DNA from: a virus | Reading direction: 5' to 3' (one strand) | DNA length: 61,904 bases | Virus record (IMG/VR): IMGVR_UViG_3300042556_002563 | Location: 1-61,904 of that record | In this document: one piece after another, positions 9,783 to 18,144 of the stretch | How the letters are laid out: each line of letters begins with the position of its first letter | Numbering within the stretch: the first letter of the stretch is position 1 | The notes under the pieces: generated by a model | The model's database searches: none | The model's input: the letters and a program-made list of their open reading frames with translations, nothing else | What the model was told of the DNA's origin: nothing | Translations under genes and position numbers: made by a program

Positions 9783-9965
9783 TTACGTTACTTCTCCGCC
9801 GTCAGCAATCGAGTAGTCGAGCAAATTTACAACGGTATTTTCATCCGTTTTTACAAAAACGTTGCCGTCCGTAGTGTTGATTGCAATTTCGCCCACGACA
9901 AGTTGCGCCGGGGTTGGAGCCGCGCCCTGTGTGGTGTTTTTTTTCTGCAAAATGATATTGTACAT
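9783..9965 (-). CDS. short fibre bead protein, paralog 1 (60 aa)
   Basis: The sequence aligns with the proteins at 9993-10211 and 16101-16358: a charged opening (LQKKNTTQGAAPT), then QL..GEIA.N..DG..F.K and a final ADGGE. This looks like a stand-alone bead of the Mtd-N-like module without shaft or tip. I choose ATG 9965 because it aligns with the starts of the paralogs; an ATG six codons upstream is possible. Probably a small virion component. Confidence 0.72.
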   Translation of the reverse strand: MYNIILQKKNTTQGAAPTPAQLVVGEIAINTTDGNVFVKTDENTVVNLLDYSIADGGEVT

Positions 9966-9992
9966 GCTCGTTATCATCCGCAAAGTAATAAA

Positions 9993-10211
9993 TTACGGCA
10001 CTACTATTTCGCCACCGTCGGCCACCCGCGGCTGCCGTATTGATATGATAACCTGATTTTCCGTAGCTGTGCCGGCTGTTGGGTCATCCAAACTTTTCAG
10101 AAATACGTCGCCGTCTGCGCCGTTTACAGCAAATTCTCCAAACTGCAGCGCCGTTACCGTAGGCGCTGCGCCAGATGTTTCGTTGCGCCTGTGCACAATT
10201 TGTACAGCCAT
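9993..10211 (-). CDS. short fibre bead protein, paralog 2 (72 aa)
   Basis: MAVQIVHRRNETSGAAPT opens the protein, followed by ALQFGEFAVNGADGDVFLK and a final PRVADGGEIVVP. It is clearly the same family as the genes at 9783-9965 and 16101-16358. These appear to be isolated copies of the bead that is fused to collagen-like shafts in neighbouring genes. Spacing to both neighbours is short, so it is likely co-transcribed with the fibres. Confidence 0.75.
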   Translation of the reverse strand: MAVQIVHRRNETSGAAPTVTALQFGEFAVNGADGDVFLKSLDDPTAGTATENQVIISIRQPRVADGGEIVVP

Positions 10212-10215
10212 AATT

Positions 10216-10398
10216 TCACCAGAGTGTTATGCACACACGCTCAATACAACAGCGCATCGCGGCCTGCCCAGCCCGTGCCGCTACCACGCCAGCGGCGACG
10301 AGTTCCCAGACGTTGTTGCCTGCGTAAGCGTACTGCCTGCCGTTTTGCGTGGAGGTCTGGCCGACAGTGAGGTTAATTGTGGGAAAGCTGAATGGCAT
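10216..10398 (-). CDS. truncated 'MPFSFP' fibre head module (60 aa)
   Basis: The first ~35 residues (MPFSFPTINLTVGQTSTQNG, then YAGNNVWELVAA) match the head of the FN3 fibre at 12240-13127 almost word for word. The sequence then departs into a short cysteine-containing tail (RCCIERVCITLW) and stops, without the FN3, LamG or collagen parts found in the other copies. Another frame of the tail reads SGTGWAGRDALLY before a stop, so a frameshifted remnant is possible. It may be a minimal head protein or a broken copy left by recombination in the cassette. Confidence 0.55.
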   Translation of the reverse strand: MPFSFPTINLTVGQTSTQNGRQYAYAGNNVWELVAAGVVAARAGQAAMRCCIERVCITLW

Positions 10399-10403
10399 GC
10401 GTG

Positions 10404-11591
10404 TTACTCCGTGGGTGGCGTGAACGTGGTGCCGTCTGGGTAGCGGCAGGCGTTGGTGACGCGGAAGTCATCGATGTAGCCGTCAAACCACCTGCCGCCG
10501 CCAAAGCCGCCGACATACATTACGTTATCAACGGACGCAGCTATCTGTGACCTCGGCCCATACGGCAAGCTGTTGTGCGCCTCAACGCCGTCTACATAGA
10601 TGCGGTGCGTTGTGCCCTGCTTCACAAAAGCGATGTGATGCCACTCAGACCGCGACGGCATCGGAAAACTCAGGTTTGTACCATCGCTCACGGACATCGT
10701 AGGTGGATTCGAGCCTCCTTCAAGAATCATAAACTGACCTCCACCGGCTATTTCTGTCCTCCACAGGCACGAATCTGGCTTGATTAGAAATCCATAACAG
10801 CCAGACGTGCATGGGTTGAAATACGCCCAGCATTCGACGGTAAAGTCGCTGGAAAAGTTCGGCACGCCGTTGGCGATTGCGATGCCGCCGTAAGAAAAGT
10901 TTGTCGCACTGCCGGTGCCGTACTTTTTCACGCTTGTTGTGACGGCAGTTGCATTGAGCGTCGTGATGGTCTTGGGGCTTTGCGACGAGTCAGTGAACGT
11001 CTGCGAGCCGTTTGAGCCGTTCATTCGCAGATAGGCTACGACGCTGCTCGCAAAAGCGTCAGACACAGGCGTCGAGGTTGCGGTGCTGCTCCACGCACCT
11101 TGACCGACTCCGTTTACCGCTGCCACGCGAAACACATACGCCGTGCCGTTGTTCAAGGAAGTGACAGTCGCGCTTGTGGTCGCAGAAGTCTCATCACTGA
11201 ATGTCGTCCACGTCGACCCTGAGTCCGACGAATACTGGACGATGTAATCTGTGACCGGGGCTTGTGCAATCATGCCGGTCGGCGCTGTCCACGACACGGC
11301 AGCCTGCGCGTTGCCAGCCGTCGCTGTTACGCCGGTTGGTGCGGATGGCACAAACAAGGCCCGCAGCACAGCGTCGGCCCCGCCAGTCGCGGACAAGACG
11401 CCGTCAGCGATTGACAGGCCCGAGCCGACCTTCACTCCGCCTAGCGTTGACTCCGAAGCAGTCGGCAACTGGAACGAGCCGCCACCACTCGCCGCGACGA
11501 GTTCCCACGCCGCGCCGCTCCATGACCAAGTGCGTCCGTTGGCAGTGTAGGTCTGGCCTACAGTTGGTGATGCTGGTGGTGTCAGTGGCAT
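10404..11591 (-). CDS. fibre with head module, fibronectin III and LamG-like domains (395 aa)
   Basis: Domains in order: head (MPLTPPASPTVGQTYTANGR, 1-35); a short linker typical of fibres (ESTLGGVKVGSGLSI, about 42-65); fibronectin III (about 84-175: [33 protein letters not shown]); LamG-like jelly roll (about 178-395: VVAYLRMNG, DFTVECWAYF, WHHIAFVKQGTTHRIYVDG, YIDDFRVT). The FN3 domain is very close to that of the fibre at 13504-16095. ATG 11591 follows TAGGAG at a good distance. Likely a receptor-binding fibre. Confidence 0.85.
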   Translation of the reverse strand: MPLTPPASPTVGQTYTANGRTWSWSGAAWELVAASGGGSFQLPTASESTLGGVKVGSGLSIADGVLSATGGADAVLRALFVPSAPTGVTATAGNAQAAVSWTAPTGMIAQAPVTDYIVQYSSDSGSTWTTFSDETSATTSATVTSLNNGTAYVFRVAAVNGVGQGAWSSTATSTPVSDAFASSVVAYLRMNGSNGSQTFTDSSQSPKTITTLNATAVTTSVKKYGTGSATNFSYGGIAIANGVPNFSSDFTVECWAYFNPCTSGCYGFLIKPDSCLWRTEIAGGGQFMILEGGSNPPTMSVSDGTNLSFPMPSRSEWHHIAFVKQGTTHRIYVDGVEAHNSLPYGPRSQIAASVDNVMYVGGFGGGRWFDGYIDDFRVTNACRYPDGTTFTPPTE

Positions 11592-11701
11592 GTGCTAACT
11601 CCTACGCGATTCTCAGTGTGGCAGTTACGCGGGTCGCTTGCTGTATATGAGGGCAGGGTGCCGATTGTGCCGCAGATTAGGAATTCGATTAAGTGTTTCA
11701 C
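11582..11701 (-). CDS. possible small protein between fibre and oxygenase genes (39 aa)
   Basis: A short frame starts at GTG 11701, overlapping the oxygenase stop as GTGA, with GGAG seven bases upstream. It runs to TGA at 11584-11582, overlapping the next gene by 10 nt. The product opens VKHLIEFLICGTIGTLPSY. It would fill the otherwise empty 106-nt gap, and its coupled start matches local style. No homology is recognised and the frame is short, so it may be chance. Confidence 0.3.
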   Translation of the reverse strand: MKHLIEFLICGTIGTLPSYTASDPRNCHTENRVGVSTCH

Positions 11702-12240
11702 GTCGCACTCCAAGCAGCCGGATCGACCATGAATCGCCAAGACCAGACGACTCGCCTGACGTTGCCATTGACTTGGGAAACGCCGTGAATCTGTTCCGAC
11801 AGAAGATAGGCCAGCGCGTCTCCTTCCCGCTGCTCTCGCTCCACGCCGTCAACGCTCACTACGCCGCCTGACGCTGGAGCGGAAAGCAATGTGTTCACGC
11901 CGACACACACCAGACCATCCTGCCGGAAATGATGATCAACGTGTTCTGCAAACTCGCCGCCGGGGAGTAGAACACCAACCGTCATGCCGTCTAGGAATCG
12001 CGGCAGCGAGACCCCCAGCATCGGGAACCGCTCCCTGATACGGCTCTGCACCTGATAGGCGACTTCGGGGAATCCGCCAGCCTCCACCACCGCGTTGCTG
12101 TTGGAGATTTGACGCAACAAATACGACTCGCCGTCCGCAGTTCTTGCGTCTCCGAGGCACGCCGCATTGGTGTCGCACCACGCCAGCAGTGAGGCTCGTT
12201 CGCTCTCGCTAACAAAATTGCTTAGAAGAATAACGCTCAT
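11698..12240 (-). CDS. 2-oxoglutarate/Fe(II)-dependent oxygenase, prolyl-hydroxylase-like (180 aa)
   Basis: This family couples decarboxylation of 2-oxoglutarate to hydroxylation of a substrate, often a protein side chain. The Fe(II) ligands are visible as H-x-D in EHVDHHF (near residues 99-101) and the distal His in IHGVSQVNG. An Arg ten residues after that His (NVRR) can bind the 2-oxoglutarate carboxylate. The distal motif H.V..V..G.R....W is like the PKHD/YbiX and P4H branch. Such genes recur near structural genes of cyanophages and other aquatic phages. Here it sits inside a cassette of collagen-like and FN3 fibres, and its start is fused to the stop of an FN3 fibre (TAATG). Modification of fibre Pro, Lys or Thr is my inference; the substrate is not shown. 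Confidence 0.88.
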   Translation of the reverse strand: MSVILLSNFVSESERASLLAWCDTNAACLGDARTADGESYLLRQISNSNAVVEAGGFPEVAYQVQSRIRERFPMLGVSLPRFLDGMTVGVLLPGGEFAEHVDHHFRQDGLVCVGVNTLLSAPASGGVVSVDGVEREQREGDALAYLLSEQIHGVSQVNGNVRRVVWSWRFMVDPAAWSAT

Positions 12241-13127
12241 TAGTTGCAGTCCTGTTGCAGAGTGAATGACGCAAACGGCCCCGTCCCAACGGCATTGACG
12301 GCAGCAACTTGGAACGAGCCGGTGGGCGCGTGGCTGCTGACGAACCCGCCGGTATAAGAGCCTGCTGGTCGAGAGCCGCTAGACGGAGCAACACTGGTCG
12401 TCGCGCCGCTGCCGATTCGCCAAACGTATCCGGTGATTTCCGAACCGCCGTTAGAAGCCGGCGCGTTCCACATAGTTGAGTTAGTCGAACATCCCCAGTA
12501 GTTGTCGGCATTTCGCAGTGAAGTCGGAGCATCAGGAACGCTCGCCGAATTCGGCGTAACGGCACTGCTCGCCGCCGAGTAGCTGCCCGTTCCGATGGCA
12601 TTCGTTGCTGAGACGCGGAAGACATACGGCGTGCCGTTGGTGAGCGAAGTCACAACCACACCACTCGTCGCGGTCGATGCCGCCCGAGTGAACGTTGTCC
12701 ACGTTGAGCCGCTGTTGGAACTGAACTGAACGGTGTAGTCCGTTATTGGAGTGACAGAAAGAACGTTTGGCGCAGTCCACGCGAGCGACACCTGCGCGTT
12801 GCCCGCTGTGGGCGTCACACTCGTCGGCGCAGCCGGGGTGAACAACGCCCGCAACTCAGTGTCGGTGCCGCCGCCACTCACACCCGCCTCGATGTAGGCA
12901 CCCTGCCAGATGTAGGCGCGAGCCGTGTCCGTAGCGAGGTACAGCGTGCCCGACGATCCGGTCGCGGGAAATCCTGCGACCGTCGCTGCGGTGACGATGC
13001 TGCCCGAGCCCCCGCCGCCGCTCGCCGCGACGAGTTCCCAAGTGTTGTTGCCTGCGTAGCGGTACTCGCGCCCGTTTTGTGTGGACGTTGCGTTGAGTGC
13101 TGGGGATGCTGGAAAGGAAAATGGCAT
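12240..13127 (-). CDS. fibre with head module and two fibronectin III domains (295 aa)
   Basis: Order: head MPFSFPASPALNATSTQNGR (1-35); a bead segment FPATGSSGTLYLATDTARAY (about 48-68), also found in the 863-residue fibre; FN3 number 1 (about 85-180: APTSVTPTAGNAQVSLAW, GTPYVFRVSATNAIG); FN3 number 2 (about 182-290: ITGYVWRIGSG, SFQVAAVNAVG). The end LQQDCN has no LamG domain, unlike the relatives. I choose ATG 13127, preceded by AGGAAACTACGCC; a longer open frame upstream overlaps the neighbour. The TAATG overlap couples it to the 2OG oxygenase. Confidence 0.85.
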   Translation of the reverse strand: MPFSFPASPALNATSTQNGREYRYAGNNTWELVAASGGGGSGSIVTAATVAGFPATGSSGTLYLATDTARAYIWQGAYIEAGVSGGGTDTELRALFTPAAPTSVTPTAGNAQVSLAWTAPNVLSVTPITDYTVQFSSNSGSTWTTFTRAASTATSGVVVTSLTNGTPYVFRVSATNAIGTGSYSAASSAVTPNSASVPDAPTSLRNADNYWGCSTNSTMWNAPASNGGSEITGYVWRIGSGATTSVAPSSGSRPAGSYTGGFVSSHAPTGSFQVAAVNAVGTGPFASFTLQQDCN

Positions 13128-13138
13128 GGCGTAGTTTC

Positions 13139-13501
13139 CTAGTTCTGCGGCGTTACTTCGGCCCACGCCAGCGTCGTCTCGTCCCAGCGATACAGTTTGC
13201 CATCAGTCGGCATCGGCGTTGGCGGTTGCCAGTCGTGATTCGCGTCGCGCGACCACGACGGAAAAGGCGACGGCGATACAAACACATCCGCCGGCGATTC
13301 GTAAACAAAACCAACGCCCGCGAACTGCTTGCGAATTTTGCCGCTGTAGCTCGTTTGAATCCAGCGACCGCCAAACAGCGCCTGACAGAAAGCGATCCCC
13401 TTGGCCTCGCTCTCTGTGCCGTTGTCGAGCAGTTCGTCGTTGTTGACAACGATTACTTGCGTGACGATGTTGTTTTCATCCAGTTGTGCAAAGTGTGCCA
13501 T
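13139..13501 (-). CDS. small tail-associated protein of the MAHFA..DENN type (120 aa)
   Basis: MAHFAQLDENNIVTQVIVVNN opens the protein. FAGVGFVYESPADVFVSP in the middle and GKLYRWDETTLAWAEV at the end follow the pattern of phage proteins encoded next to tail fibres. It is a paralog of 5419-5694 but about 30 residues longer at the C-terminus. Function is not established; structural or assembly role inferred from position between two fibre genes. Confidence 0.82.
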   Translation of the reverse strand: MAHFAQLDENNIVTQVIVVNNDELLDNGTESEAKGIAFCQALFGGRWIQTSYSGKIRKQFAGVGFVYESPADVFVSPSPFPSWSRDANHDWQPPTPMPTDGKLYRWDETTLAWAEVTPQN

Positions 13502-13503
13502 GA

Positions 13504-16095
13504 TTAAAACGTGATGCTCCCTGAACCCGTGAACGTGTAGATGACGCTGCCGCCGCTGTTGGTTACCACGGGGCTTCCAGTTGTCGCAGTTGCAGCGGAC
13601 TGCGACTTGATGATCACCACGCCGCTTCCGCCAGCAGCACCGGAGTCGCCGCCTGCGCCCTGCCCAGAGTTTGCCGTGCCAGCAGCCCCAGCCGAGTTAG
13701 CGCCGTTAACTGGCGTGACCTGATCCGCCCCCACCGAGATGCCAGCACCGCCGCCGGAAAAATACCGCGTGCCAGAGTAGAGGACGCCGACGCTAGCCGC
13801 TGCCGCGAGCGTGCTGTACGAGCCAACACCGTCGCCGCCAGCGCCAGCGGTGCCGCCGGATGCGTTTCCGCCAGCACTCGCCGCACCACCGCCGCCGCCA
13901 GAGCCACCAGAGCCGAACGGCCCCGTACCGTTGCCACCGCTAAATCCTTGACCGCTTGTTCCGCTGCCGCCATACGATCTCTGGTCCGTGGTAAATCCGC
14001 AGCCGCCGCCGCCGCAGCCTCCGTCTTTGCCTTGATAGTTACCGCCAAACGATCCGCCGCCACCACCGCCAACGGCAGCGGCCAGAAGGCTGGCGAACGA
14101 GGAGTTTGTGCCGCTTGTGCCGGGAGAGTTTGAGTCAACGCTCGCGCCACCGCCGCCCACGGTCACGGTGTACTGCACGCCGGTCGAGTAGGCCACAGCA
14201 GATGAGTAGACCACGCCGCCGCCTCCGCCAGCGCCACCGACAGACGTGCCAGAGCCGCCTCCGCCAGCCACGACGAGAACCTCCAGACCGCTAACAGGCA
14301 TGACGGAACTACTCGCCGCCGAATACGCCCCCGTGCCCACGCCATTCACCGCCGCCACGCGAAAGGTGTACGCGGTGCCGTTGGTCAGGCCGGTGACAGT
14401 GGCGGAGGTAGACGTTGAAGTACTATCCGAGAACGTAGTCCAAGTTGACCCAGAGTTGCTCGAATACTGCACAACGTAATCGGTGACGGGAGCCTGTGCG
14501 ATCACGCCAGTAGGGGCAGTCCATGACAACACTGCCTGTTCGTTGCCGGGGGTCGCTGAGACGTTGGTCGGCGCGGCTGGCACAAGCAGCGCACGCAGTC
14601 CCGTGTCCTCACCAGCGCCGGCCGCGCCTCCGCCCGATACGCCAAGCTCGATGTAAACGTCGGACGCATCCCACCGATATAAACGACTTACATTAGTAGC
14701 GATATACAACGCGCCACTTTCACCGGTGGCAGGAAAGTTCGCCGCTGTAGCGTATTCGTAAACAGCGGCGGATGAGCCGGTGATGGTGACGGGCAGAGTC
14801 TGCGGCGATGGCTGGAGAAGCGTCGTCGGCAGCGCGGCAGTCGGCGGCGTGTGATTCGCGGTGTAGCGAGCCGCTTTCGTGACGCGGAGTTCTGCAATGC
14901 GGCCGTTCCAGTAGTTGGCGTCAAGCTCCGTATATGTGCGGCCGACAACCACGCTGGACTGACCGTGCGAGCCGGTTGCAGAGACACTGCCGACAGAAGT
15001 GCCGTTGACGTAGTAATTCACTGTGCCGCTGAGACGAACGGCGGCTAGATGAACCCACTGTCCTGTTGGCAGGAGCGCCGACCCCTGAATGTTCGCGCCG
15101 CCGGGGTGCATCAAAAACGGGTAGCCGGTGTTCGTCACGCCTATCGACACGCCGTAAGAAGAGCCGTCGCTGACATATGTCGAAAAGTACGAACCGTAGG
15201 TGCCGTAGGCAGTCAGCCATACCCACGCTTCAGCCGTCCAGTCGCTCGTTCCCCACGAAAAGTCACTGCTTGACAACGACAGGTAGTCGCCCGTCCCATC
15301 CAACGCAATAGAGTTGGTGCCATACTTGCCCGCCGCGTTCGCCGCTGCGTTACCGTGGGCCGTCAGTGTGCGACCGTACTTGGACGCGTCCGTGAGGTTG
15401 CCGTCGCCGCGCAGCAGCAGCAGCACGTTGTCCCAATAGGGATCGGTGCCCGGGATCGTCACGCTGCCCGAGAGCGAGCCGGAGCCGCCGCCACCCGAGC
15501 CACCTCCGCCTGTAGCCGCTAATACGCCGTCAGTGATAGTCAAGCCGGAGCCAATTTTAATACCGCCAAGCACTGTATCACTTGCAACTGGCAACGTATA
15601 GCTCGGGCCGGTCGCGCCTGTAACGCCTGCCGTACCCTGCGGGCCCGTTGCCCCCGTTACGCCATCAACCCCAGTAGCGCCTGTAACGCCAGCAACTCCG
15701 GTAGCGCCTGTAACGCCATCAACCCCAGTAGCGCCTGTAACGCCATCAACCCCAGTAGCGCCTGTTACACCAGCAATACCAGTTGCGCCTGTAACGCCAT
15801 CAACCCCAGTAGCGCCTGTTACACCAGCAATACCAGTTGCGCCTGTAACGCCAGCAACTCCGGTAGCGCCTGTAACGCCAGCAGCCCCCGCCGCGCCAGC
15901 AACACCAGTAGCGCCTGTAACGCCCGCAACACCAGTAGCCCCGGTTACCCCCGTGGCGCCTGAACCAGCCGACAACGCCGCAATATCCGCGAGCGTGACT
16001 TTATTTGTGGCCGTGCCGGCCGCATTACTTACCGGAACAACACTTGTGCCGACGGCTGCAGCACTCGGCAGTTCAGATATCTTAATGTCGGCCAT
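13504..16095 (-). CDS. large modular tail fibre: collagen-like, LamG, FN3 and glycine-rich domains (863 aa)
   Basis: Domains in order: an N-terminal fibre segment ([20 protein letters not shown], 1-45), close to the N-terminus of the fibre at 21279-21965; a collagen-like tract of GATGV.GVT units (about 46-165); a fibre linker ([20 protein letters not shown], about 170-192); a LamG-like domain (about 215-420: [36 protein letters not shown]); a bead ([20 protein letters not shown], about 445-475); FN3 (about 495-590); and a glycine-rich tip (about 592-830), ending in a beta segment ([16 protein letters not shown]). It combines the tips of four other genes in the cassette. Trimeric receptor-binding fibre is the likely role. 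Confidence 0.87.
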   Translation of the reverse strand: MADIKISELPSAAAVGTSVVPVSNAAGTATNKVTLADIAALSAGSGATGVTGATGVAGVTGATGVAGAAGAAGVTGATGVAGVTGATGIAGVTGATGVDGVTGATGIAGVTGATGVDGVTGATGVDGVTGATGVAGVTGATGVDGVTGATGPQGTAGVTGATGPSYTLPVASDTVLGGIKIGSGLTITDGVLAATGGGGSGGGGSGSLSGSVTIPGTDPYWDNVLLLLRGDGNLTDASKYGRTLTAHGNAAANAAGKYGTNSIALDGTGDYLSLSSSDFSWGTSDWTAEAWVWLTAYGTYGSYFSTYVSDGSSYGVSIGVTNTGYPFLMHPGGANIQGSALLPTGQWVHLAAVRLSGTVNYYVNGTSVGSVSATGSHGQSSVVVGRTYTELDANYWNGRIAELRVTKAARYTANHTPPTAALPTTLLQPSPQTLPVTITGSSAAVYEYATAANFPATGESGALYIATNVSRLYRWDASDVYIELGVSGGGAAGAGEDTGLRALLVPAAPTNVSATPGNEQAVLSWTAPTGVIAQAPVTDYVVQYSSNSGSTWTTFSDSTSTSTSATVTGLTNGTAYTFRVAAVNGVGTGAYSAASSSVMPVSGLEVLVVAGGGGSGTSVGGAGGGGGVVYSSAVAYSTGVQYTVTVGGGGASVDSNSPGTSGTNSSFASLLAAAVGGGGGGSFGGNYQGKDGGCGGGGCGFTTDQRSYGGSGTSGQGFSGGNGTGPFGSGGSGGGGGAASAGGNASGGTAGAGGDGVGSYSTLAAAASVGVLYSGTRYFSGGGAGISVGADQVTPVNGANSAGAAGTANSGQGAGGDSGAAGGSGVVIIKSQSAATATTGSPVVTNSGGSVIYTFTGSGSITF
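15640..15960 (-). repeat. 27-nt tandem repeat coding for collagen-like [10 protein letters not shown]
   Basis: The DNA repeats a 27-nt unit about a dozen times, seen on the plus strand as variants of 'gcgcctgtaacgccatca' and 'accccagtagc'. Each unit encodes three Gly-X-Y triplets. Several neighbouring copies are identical over most of their length, which would favour copy-number change by slippage or recombination. The third Gly-X-Y triplet varies between G-V-D, G-V-A, G-I-A and G-A-A. Confidence 0.85.
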
Positions 16096-16100
16096 CGCGT

Positions 16101-16358
16101 TTACTCCACCGTAATGTATTCGCCAGTGTGCGTGACAATACTGTCGCCGGTATGCGTTTGTAGTTTAGCGCCCGGCGCAAGAATTTCACCGCCGTCGAGC
16201 ACTGTGATTTGGTTCAAACAGACAATTGCGCCGCTTGTTGTTTTTGTAAACCACTTCTTGTCGGCCAGATTAACGGCGATTTCACCTACCGTCAACTGCC
16301 CGGCCGAGGGTACTGCCCCCGGTACCGTGCTTTTTTTATGGACAAGCGTAATCGCCAT
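16101..16358 (-). CDS. short fibre bead protein, paralog 3 (85 aa)
   Basis: [20 protein letters not shown], then [19 protein letters not shown] and [10 protein letters not shown] match the two other stand-alone beads (9783-9965 and 9993-10211). A further repeat-like tail, [20 protein letters not shown], contains two copies of THTG[DE]. It sits between two large fibre genes with 5-nt spacers on both sides, so it is surely co-expressed with them. Confidence 0.8.
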   Translation of the reverse strand: MAITLVHKKSTVPGAVPSAGQLTVGEIAVNLADKKWFTKTTSGAIVCLNQITVLDGGEILAPGAKLQTHTGDSIVTHTGEYITVE

Positions 16359-16363
16359 TGTTA

Positions 16364-17869
16364 TTAAAACACGCCGCCGTCGATGACTACGTTATCAATA
16401 GTGCCGCCGGTAATCGAGACGTTATTCGAGTTTTGAGTGGCAATCGTGCCGAGTCCAAGCGTTGTGCGGGCGTCAGACGCAGTGGCGTCGTCTACAAGGC
16501 TGCGGCCGAACGACGTAAAGGTTGCAAGATCAGCGGCGCCAGAGCCGGTGAAGTACGGCAGCCGGTCAGCCGCCGACGACAAACCAGCCAGCGCGGCTAA
16601 CTCGGTGTCATAAGCCTGCACATCGGTGCCGATGACCAACCCGAGGTTCGTGCGTGCCGCGGAAGCACTTGTCGCGCCCGTACCGCCGTAGGAAACGCCT
16701 ACAGCTGTGCCCTGCCACGTACCGCTGGAAATCGTGCCGACTGTAACAATGCTGTCGTCGCCGCTGTAGGTGCCCGCAGCAACAGCAGCCAGTGTGCTGT
16801 TGTACGCCTGCACGTCTGTGCCAATCGCCAAACCTAGGTTCGTGCGCGCGTCGCTTGCCGTTGTGGCGCCAGTACCGCCGTAGGACACACCCACGGCTGT
16901 GCCCTGCCATGTGCCGCTGGAGATCGTGCCAACGCTTGTCAGCGACGACGCTGTGACGCCGGAACCGAGCGTGTTGCTCGAAAGCACCTGCGTGCCGCCG
17001 ATATAGACACCGTTGACTTCGATGTCGCCCGCCGAGCCGCTAAACACCTCAGACGAGTTCGACGCGTCCGGGATAAACGCGAACCGGCCGGCACTGGCGT
17101 CATAACCAAAAAAGCCGATCTTGGCCGCGGTGCCATTGTGCCAGCGGAATTCGACGCCGCGGTCTTTGTTATCATTACTCGTCGGAACTGTGTCGCCGCC
17201 GAGCGTAATGATCGGATCATCGAGCGTCGTGACGGAACTGTTGACTGCCGTCGTGGTGCCGTTGACCGTGATGTTGCCGCTGACAGTAAGATTACCACCC
17301 ACCGTTACGTTGGCAGAGCTATCAACCGTGAAGTTGTTGCTGGCCGCGTTCAGGCTCGTTCCGACACTCGCGCTGCCCGTCGTCGTGATCGTAGCCGCAG
17401 CGATGGCGCCGGCGTTGCTATAAATCACAGCCTTGCTATTAACGACTGTGTCGGCCACCGCGCCGTCGAGCAGATTGATCTCGTCGTACGACGCCGTAAC
17501 GCCGTCGAGAATGTTCAGCTCAGCAGCAGACGATGTAACTGCTGCGCCGCCGATCTGAAACGTGCCAGCCGCGTTAAGCGTGCCGCTGAACGTGTTCGTG
17601 TAGCTAGCCTCAAATGTGTTGCTAGCCGCAAGCTTGGCGTACTGCGAAAGATTTGAGTTTGACAGCGCGTTGTCAACATAGGTGGTCGTGGCAAACGCGC
17701 CGGAGCCGCCGATCTGGATAATGGTCGAAGCCGAACCGTCACCGGTATCGCCTTTTCCATAGTAAAGAATATTATCAATTTCGTTGTATGCTAACTCGGC
17801 ATTCTTTAAACCCGAGGGGGCGCCAGCAGCACCTGTAATACGACGTTTAATGCGTACCGTATTGGCCAT
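16364..17869 (-). CDS. long tail fibre of the cyanophage-like AELNILDG type (501 aa)
   Basis: The N-terminus (NTVRIKRRITGAAGAPSGLKNAELAYNE) is a fibre-anchor bead. The middle carries shaft repeats TSSAAELNILDGVT and SYDEINLLDGAV (about 110-140), beta-helix-like NVTVGGNLTVSGNITVNGTT (about 188-208), and a knob segment DDPIITLGGD plus GVEFRWHNG (about 218-250). The C-terminal half repeats GTISSGTWQGTAVGVSYGGTGAT twice (near 320 and 375). These motifs are characteristic of long fibres of marine myoviruses. The start ATG 17869 has GAGGTG at good spacing. Structural role in host attachment is well supported. Confidence 0.87.
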   Translation of the reverse strand: MANTVRIKRRITGAAGAPSGLKNAELAYNEIDNILYYGKGDTGDGSASTIIQIGGSGAFATTTYVDNALSNSNLSQYAKLAASNTFEASYTNTFSGTLNAAGTFQIGGAAVTSSAAELNILDGVTASYDEINLLDGAVADTVVNSKAVIYSNAGAIAAATITTTGSASVGTSLNAASNNFTVDSSANVTVGGNLTVSGNITVNGTTTAVNSSVTTLDDPIITLGGDTVPTSNDNKDRGVEFRWHNGTAAKIGFFGYDASAGRFAFIPDASNSSEVFSGSAGDIEVNGVYIGGTQVLSSNTLGSGVTASSLTSVGTISSGTWQGTAVGVSYGGTGATTASDARTNLGLAIGTDVQAYNSTLAAVAAGTYSGDDSIVTVGTISSGTWQGTAVGVSYGGTGATSASAARTNLGLVIGTDVQAYDTELAALAGLSSAADRLPYFTGSGAADLATFTSFGRSLVDDATASDARTTLGLGTIATQNSNNVSITGGTIDNVVIDGGVF

Positions 17870-17886
17870 GTGAGCACCTCAAAAGT

Positions 17887-18144
17887 TTAAAAATTACCGC
17901 CGTCTAAAACGTACTCAAGCCACGTGGTGAGATCGGCCGACAGCACCCATTCTTGTTTCGTTTCAAGCACCAATACTACCATGCCCGCGCGACGCCGAGC
18001 AACTGGAATAGCGTTTAAATCGGTCATGTTACTTACTGCCCGATAACCCCCGCTGCCGTATTTATCGATATGGGTGGGGAACTGGTCTTCCTCTGCGCCG
18101 GGAACAATAGGGGCGCCGACATTTGTGCCGCGAATAAATGTCAT
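17887..18144 (-). CDS. small fibre-associated protein (85 aa)
   Basis: The pattern EDQFPTHIDKYGSGGYRAVSN, then NAIPVARRRAGMVVLVLETKQEWVL and LTTWLEYVL is familiar as a short module in phage tail fibres, where it can be an N-terminal bead; here it stands alone. ATG 18144 overlaps the stop of the 1037-residue fibre as TAATG, so the two are coupled. It is likely a fibre adaptor. Confidence in the gene is high, in function moderate. Confidence 0.82.
   Translation of the reverse strand: MTFIRGTNVGAPIVPGAEEDQFPTHIDKYGSGGYRAVSNMTDLNAIPVARRRAGMVVLVLETKQEWVLSADLTTWLEYVLDGGNF

Noticed and set aside
15640-15960. CRISPR array interpretation of the 27-nt repeats
   Set aside because: There are no spacers between the repeats; they are contiguous and in frame with a fibre gene.
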